Of a DNA stretch of 64,000 bases, positions 58,701 to 64,000 are shown piece after piece. The DNA comes from Pycnopodia helianthoides. Its lineage: Eukaryota > Echinodermata > Asteroidea > Forcipulatida > Asteriidae. The notes beneath the pieces are model-generated. The model was not told the origin of the DNA. It saw nothing but the letters and a program-made list of their open reading frames with translations, and ran no database searches. Where the stretch lies: positions 4,287,501 to 4,351,500 of the forward strand of contig CM063260.1 in assembly GCA_032158295.1 (NCBI GenBank). The letters run 5' to 3'. A program made the position numbers and the translations under genes. The stretch's first letter is position 1. Each line of letters begins with the position of its first letter.

Positions 58701-61700
58701 AGGCCCCCAAAACAATTGCAGATCACTGGGCCAGGAATACCAATCTTATTCAAGTCCGAACAGTTTGACCAAAGAGTGGAGGATATTGGAGGATTGAGGT
58801 CACCTCCGGGCAAGTGGGCCTAGGAGTAGGCCTGAGGGTTAATGTATTTATTTTGCCCCCTTTTTGAAGCCAAGGATGCTTCTCAAAGCCCCCTTACAGT
58901 ATTATCACCCCTGTTCATCTGGCCCTAAGCATTCCTAAAACCATCTTGACTCCTTAGGAGTATGCAGCATCGGCAGCCAAATTGGTGTCATCCATTTAGT
59001 TCTTTGTGGTGAGAGGCGATTACAGTCAGGCGTCTAGCTCAAGGACACAAGTGTAACGGCCGGGAATCGAACCCACACTACGATGACTCCTCCATCAGAG
59101 CTTGAGTTCGACGTGCTAGACTACTTGGCCAAAATGCCCCACTTTTAATTTGATTTTTTCTAATGGGTATTAAACAACTGAGGAAATCAATCCGTGCGCG
59201 ATAATCACCCAACAACTCAAGTCCAGGAAAATAACATTTGTAATAGACTTTATGCATTGACATCATCACGCCGCCATCTTAGAGGTAAAAATGATGATGC
59301 AACAATGGAAAACGCACATCTATGTATGCGTAGCGCAAAGATTGGCCTAATGAGCAACCTCTAGCCGAGGGCGCCCTACTCAAGAGACGTCAAGTGCAAA
59401 TTAGGTCTACAGAAAGAAAAGGAATGAAAAACAGAATAAGCTGCCAACCTTTTTACTCTTGATGGCTCTGTTTAATTGTCTCTCTTGGTCCAAGCTTTCT
59501 CTGGTTCTTTTCAACGTCTCACGTAAATAATGAGCCTCCTCGGATCGACCACGAAGATCATTCTGCGATGAAAGGAGACCAAACAATAAGAATCAACATA
59601 TCACATTGTAAACAGTTTGGGGTTGAACAACGAAAAATTGACAGGAGTGGGGTTCGAACCAACGAAATCCGGACATAGTGTTAGCCAGAGGGGTTTCTGG
59701 GTATCTTTTGGACACCCTGTTTTAAATTTGGACACCTTGTTTTATTTGTCATTTACAACCGTGGAAACCGTAAAAACGTGAAAATGGGGGAAGGCGGGGT
59801 GGACAGGACATCTAACATTAAGAAACATAAAGAATAAATGCACATTCGGAAGGTCAATAAGAAAAATCAAGAGATCTTTACCACATGGTGTTACAAGAAA
59901 TTTATATCTGTTGCCAGAACAAAGAAAGCAAATCATAAGAAGTAGTCACTTACAGCGAGAGTCTCCACCTGCCCAGCCTTCTCATTGGCCAGCCTCTCGG
60001 CCAATCGCAGCTTCTCTAGATCCTTCTCATAATCCTTGAGTAGTTCATCTTTCCTGTCCAGTCTCTGGTTCAGTGTGCGCAGACGACTCGCGATCAACTC
60101 GCTGGTGTTGGCTCGCTCGCCGTCCAGTCTCTCTCGCTCGTCCCGCGGTAGGTGACCCATCGACTCTTGACCTGCGACCTCACCCAGATTCAGCAGGTTG
60201 GCAACGGACTGGGCTAGTTTCAGATACTGAGGACAGATAAAATTTGAAATGCTTAATTAAAAAAAAACAATGCCAGACTTTTGAGGCATCTTTGGTATCA
60301 ATACGAGAAATGCATTGCACACAAACCAATTATTGAATGAAAAAAATAATAGTACCGTAACACAGCAGGGGTGTGTTACACTCTGGTGAATATTGCAAGC
60401 GTGTGGGCAAACTTAAGCGCACATTTTCAATTCGAAATGGGTTTCGGCAAACGATCTACAGGAGGTGTTAGTGAATGCTCGCCAACTTTGAACAAAAGCA
60501 GTGACATAAAAATACAAGTGTTATTGAATGAAAAAAAGTGCAAAGACATCGCAGTTTTCCCACATTGTTGCTGTTTCTACAGGCTCCCCATCAACACAGA
60601 GGCATTAGTTTCACTTTTTTCTTTTAGGCATACCAAGAACGATAACAAATCATGATAGTGATAATTTGAATCTCACCGCCTGTTCGCTGATTTCCAGGCT
60701 GTGCTGCATTCCACCCGAGCGCTGCGCTCGATCGCAGCGTCGGACGACGCCGTGGAGATTTGCCCGCGTGCCTTGCCACCTCTCGTCCACAGGGCTCGGG
60801 TTGGCTCCCTGTCGATGATCGGGCCTGCTGCTCGCATCTCGGCCAGCTCCTTCTTGAGGAGATCACCTGCTGAATAGCCTGGTCTTGGGTGGGCACTCAG
60901 GGGAAGCAATCCATCAAAATCACTTAAATTAGTTACTTCTCTCTTTAACCCTCTTGCTGTCTGACCATTCAATACCGATCACTGTGGTTTGAATGATAGA
61001 TAAACTATGCCAGCCTGCAACATGATACCATGAGGAATGCATGTACACAGTACACAGTTAGTTCTGCAAACAGTTGTGCCACCGTACACAACCTGGCAGC
61101 CGAATGGTTTCAATGGTTGGTCAACTCACTGGAAAATGTTGCAAAGAGTTACTGACAGTAGGAGGGTTCTAAAGTGATGTGATAATTGTATCAGGGATTA
61201 GGAATATATTTGTTTGGTTTCTCACTCTGATGTATGGTGAATGAATCTACAAAGTATACGCATGCAGTTCTGGGCATAGTTCAGGGGTGGAGTCATTGCT
61301 GACAAAAAGTCTGAAACTGGGATCCAGATCTTAGGAGGTATGTCAAAATGTTGTCATTTCTGACTTTTTAAAACCCCAGGGGTCGATTTCACAAAACTCT
61401 TCCTAACTTAGGACTAGTCCTAGGCAATGCTAAGAGATAGGACTAGTCCTAAGTTAGGACCAGTACTTAGGACTAGTCCTATCTCTTAGCATTGCCTAGG
61501 ACTAGTCCTAAGTTAAGAAGAGTTTTGTGAAATCGACCCCTGGAGATATAGACTCCAAGGAACAGTATCCTTAGTGCTAAAGAAGTAGATCAAAAAGCAT
61601 GACCTATTTTGTTTGGAGAAAACTAAAGCATTTTTTATTTACCAGGTGGACTTTAAAAAGTCTGAATTCTGATAAAAGTTTGAAATTTTCTCAGCCCATT

Positions 61701-64000
61701 TTAATTCCTTCCTTGAAGTCCAGACTTCACTGGGTGAATACTAACGTACTGCGGTTGCGGGCGTGTGCTAGAAAAGTTTGGCACCACCACATTTGCTGTG
61801 GGTGCCATATGTACAAGGGGTGCAAGTAATAAACAAATTGACCTTGTTGACCAAATTGACCACTGCAGGGCCGATCTTTAACTCCATGCCTTCAAACACA
61901 AACCGGTCCCAATTCCATAGAGCTGCTTATGCAATAAAACACTGCTAAACACTTTCCTGCTGAGCAAAAATGAGCGGAATACCAGTCACCTATAGCACAT
62001 GTGTCATGGTACTTTAGCTGGTAACCTTAAAACGGTGAGCATAATTGTGTTGCGCTTAGCTACTTTCTGTACTTAAGCAGATCTGTGAAAATGGGCCCTG
62101 ATGTGCGGTTGATTTCAAATGGTGTGGTCTACTTGCTTGAAAATATTAGCTAGAAGTAAAATTTGAGCACCCAAGGAGAATGATTTCTACATACATGGAG
62201 GTCTGTTGGATTCGATTCCTTTGATTCGTGACCTCAACTCGGCGAGGGCTTCCCGCTGTCTCGCGATGACCTGGGCGTGTCTCTCCCCGCGGCACTGAGC
62301 TCCAAAGGCTGACATCTCGCTGGTGATCATTCCCTGAAACACCAAAGATGAAACCATGATAACTTTCATGAGTGTACTGTACACAGACCTTTCTATTGCA
62401 ACGTCACAGCCCAAGCTTTTTGGCCAACCAAGGTTGGAAAACTATGGGAAGCGATAAATGCAAAGCAAAAACAGATAGCCACAGTTTGTAAACAATGTTA
62501 CAATTGCTACACAAATATTCAAAAATACTAACCCCATCCCATCAACCCTAAAGAAAACACCTCCAAAATGCAGTATTGTAGGGTTCTGATTTCTACTTAC
62601 TTCTTGTTGGACCTGCTCCAGGGCTCGTTTGCTGTTTTCTTGCTCGTGATTGAGCTGCCCTTGCATCTTAGCCAACTCATCCCCATTCATCAACGCCTCC
62701 TGCTTGTGCTTGGAAACCAACTCCTTTTGGCCACTGTTGAGATCAGAAAAGGCAAAAAAAGATGGAGGATCATGAATGAAAGCTTTTTCTAGGGTTCGGA
62801 TGTTTAATGGGTTAATCGTAAACAAATGCACAAATTTGTTTCCATAATTTCCTTAGCAATTAAACGAAGCCGACAGTCAACAAAAGATTAGATCTTTCTT
62901 TACTTTCAAACATTAGCCCCAGACACCATCCTGGGAGAATGATTGACAGCATCACTTGGCACCACTAGTATGACATGCTTACAAAACAATTAAGTATTAC
63001 AAAGACAATCAAAAATCAGGACATTAGCCAGATATTAGAAACTAAAACCATACAGTTTGCGATGTGCCTTCTTATTAAGATATTACATACTTGAAAGAGA
63101 GCAAGAAACTCTGTCTCAATAAAATATCACATATTCAAAAGAGGAACAAATTCTGACTCATTAAAATATCACATACTCAAAATAGGAAACAAATTCTATC
63201 TCATTAAAATATCACATACTCAAAATAGGAAACAAATTCTATCTCATTAAAATATCATATACTCATAAAAGGAAACAAATTTAAATATCACCTACTCAAA
63301 AGAAGAAACAACTTCTGTCCCAATAAAATATCACATATTCGAAAGAGGAAACAAGTTCTGTCCCATTAAAATATTACATACTCATAAAAGGAAACAACTT
63401 TTGTCTTATTAAAATATCACCTACTCAAAAGTAGCAAATACTAAAAAAAAAAAAAGGAAACAATTCTGTTTCAGTAAAATATCACATCTTCAAAAGAGGA
63501 AACAAATTCTGTCCCAATAAAATATCACACACTCAAAATAGGAAACAAATTCTATCTCATTAAAATATCACATACTCAAAATAGGAAACAAATTCTGTCC
63601 CATTAAAATATCACATACTCATAAAAGGAAACAAATTTTGTCTTATTAAAATATCACCTACTCAAAAGAAGAAACAACTTCTGTCTCATATCACATACTC
63701 AAAAGAGGAAACAAATTATGTCTCATTAAAATATCAAATACTTAAAAAAGAAAACAAATTCTGTTTCAGTAAAACATCACATACTCAAAAGAGGAAACAA
63801 ATTCTATCTCATTGAAATATCACATATTCAAATTGGAAACAAATTTTGAGATGCAGTCTTTATACAAAAATGTCTCATAAAAATGTTTAATTCTTACCCG
63901 AGATCCCTGACCAACTTCTCAATCTCACTCGTCTTCTTGTCCACGAGTTCGGAGAGTTTGACGAGCTGTTGCCTCTGGGTGGTGAGCTCCGCCTCTTGGT
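55758..64000 (-). CDS. 3' half of a long coiled-coil protein gene (truncated by window edge)
   Basis: Minus-strand exons: 64000-63898 (runs off the edge), 62733-62601, 62333-62195, 60895-60677, 60226-59954, 59562-59449, 58564-58478, 57589-57518, 56679-56611, and perhaps 55769-55758 (AIS then stop). Phases agree at every junction. The products are heptad-rich and charged: [95 protein letters not shown] and ELSEKDQQL. This is a long coiled-coil protein. A forkhead-associated-domain protein such as FHAD1, or a centrosomal coiled-coil protein, is my best guess, but no diagnostic domain lies in this window. Exon 60895-60677 contains two apparent one-base frame breaks. The 59449 donor (AAG/GTTGGC) is weak. 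Confidence 0.75.
55971..56603. mobile_element. MITE family 4, second copy, with an internal insert
   Basis: Ends aagactccaaggtcaaattc and gacctcggtgaccctctt match the 44551-45081 element. About 140 bp (56300-56440) is extra. The right end stops only 1-8 bp before the splice donor of the coiled-coil exon at 56611. Confidence 0.8.
56315..56352 (+). other. Histone-type 3' stem-loop look-alike
   Basis: GGTTCTTTTCAGAACC is a 6-bp stem with a 4-nt TTTC loop, flanked by aacaacc upstream and followed about 12 nt later by the purine-rich ctcaaaagaga. This is the layout of the processing signal of replication-dependent histone mRNAs. No histone coding sequence is seen nearby, so it may be a stray gene fragment in the MITE or coincidence. 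Confidence 0.3.
56968..57361. mobile_element. TTAA MITE (family 1), forward, in an intron of the coiled-coil gene
   Basis: The cleanest copy in the window: TTAAAGGAACATTACAGAAT to ATTCTGTAATGTTCCTTTAA, 394 bp, TTAA at both borders. An internal imperfect palindrome gctcagtgagc lies near 57152. Confidence 0.9.
57590..58477. other. Intron of the coiled-coil gene
   Basis: AT-rich. Around 58310-58375 a tRNA-like fragment (ggtgggatttgaacccacag, a B-box on the minus strand) suggests an old SINE. No extra exon recognised. Confidence 0.4.
58940..59140 (-). repeat. tRNA-derived SINE
   Basis: Minus strand: gggcattttggccaagtagt, then tctagcacgtcg (A-box-like), gtgggttcgattcccgg (B-box GGTTCGATTCC), followed by the tail ttgtgtccttgagc. 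This central word is shared by several SINE families of aquatic animals. It lies in an intron of the coiled-coil gene. Confidence 0.65.
61377..61543. repeat. 167-bp foldback palindrome with ACTAGTCCTA units
   Basis: caggggtcgatttcacaaaa at the left is mirrored by ttttgtgaaatcgacccctg. The arms contain repeated ggactagtcctaa, itself a palindrome, so it can fold as one long hairpin or several small ones. Intron of the coiled-coil gene. Confidence 0.85.
61903..62102. repeat. ~200-bp MITE with GGTCCCAATTCCAT / GTGAAAATGGGCCC ends
   Basis: Left ggtcccaattccatagagct, then gcttatgc. Right ttaagcagatctgtgaaaat followed by gggccc. The inverted ends are imperfect and the interior is non-coding. Confidence 0.5.
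63085..63860. repeat. Minisatellite, ~42-46-bp period, ~17 units
   Basis: Unit approximately cacatactcaaaagaggaa, acaaattctgtctcattaaa, atat. Units vary in length and sequence, with the core 'attaaaatatcacatactca' repeated. It lies in the intron between the last two coiled-coil exons before the right edge. Confidence 0.9.

Noticed and set aside
62386..62530. Additional coiled-coil exon continuing the 62442-62831 open frame
   Set aside because: The frame runs past the good donor at 62600 into a truncated copy of the TIR element also found at 52720.
63085..63860. CRISPR-like array (regular ~45-bp repetition)
   Set aside because: Whole units repeat with drift and there are no unique spacers. 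The locus is eukaryotic and intronic, so it is a minisatellite.

Overview
This is eukaryotic, intron-rich, AT-rich animal DNA. Split coding exons with GT-AG junctions, tRNA-derived SINEs, a non-LTR reverse transcriptase fragment and many foldback/MITE elements all point to a metazoan. The gene content (an OAS array, an expanded serine beta-lactamase-like family) and the style of the MITEs suggest a marine deuterostome, most likely an echinoderm and possibly a starfish. The species is inference, not something read from the sequence.

Layout. (1) 5.0-27.2 kb, minus strand: three tandem 2'-5'-oligoadenylate synthetase (OAS)-like genes, called OAS-a (5.0-7.3 kb), OAS-b (9.0-18.7 kb) and OAS-c (23.8-27.2 kb). 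Their exons match in phase and almost exactly in length. OAS-a and OAS-c keep all three catalytic acidic residues. OAS-b has Asn in place of the third Asp. OAS-c has lost the splice donor after exon 4, but stays a complete 340-codon frame because a stop follows at once. OAS-b is stretched by about 6 kb of transposon debris in intron 3, which also holds two exons of an unrecognised gene and a decayed THAP domain. (2) 27.9-32.0 kb: a 4,122-bp P-element-like/THAP transposon with terminal inverted repeats and an 8-bp target duplication. It is interrupted by a 602-bp foldback element. (3) 32.5-32.8 kb: an inverted pair of tRNA-like sequences. (4) 34.1-53.3 kb, plus strand: three tandem seven-exon genes for a membrane-anchored serine beta-lactamase-related protein (433, 431 and 433 aa), all intact, plus the 3'-UTR remnant of a probable lost fourth copy. 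(5) 55.8-64.0 kb, minus strand: the 3' half of a coiled-coil protein gene running off the right edge. One exon carries two apparent single-base frame breaks.

The rest is mobile or repetitive DNA: several MITE families with TTAA, TA or 8-bp target duplications, a 157-bp tandem satellite, (TA)n and (GA)n microsatellites, minisatellites and SINEs. Comparing OAS-b with OAS-c gives two empty-site/filled-site pairs, which date MITE insertions to after the gene duplication.

How the genes relate: the OAS genes are nucleotidyltransferases of the cGAS/OAS innate-immunity superfamily, and the hydrolase array is a separate expansion next to them. Nothing in the sequence ties the two arrays into one pathway. 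The most interesting biology is paralogue divergence in the OAS array (one probable pseudoenzyme, one with an altered C-terminus) and three hydrolase genes that stay conserved while their introns diverge.
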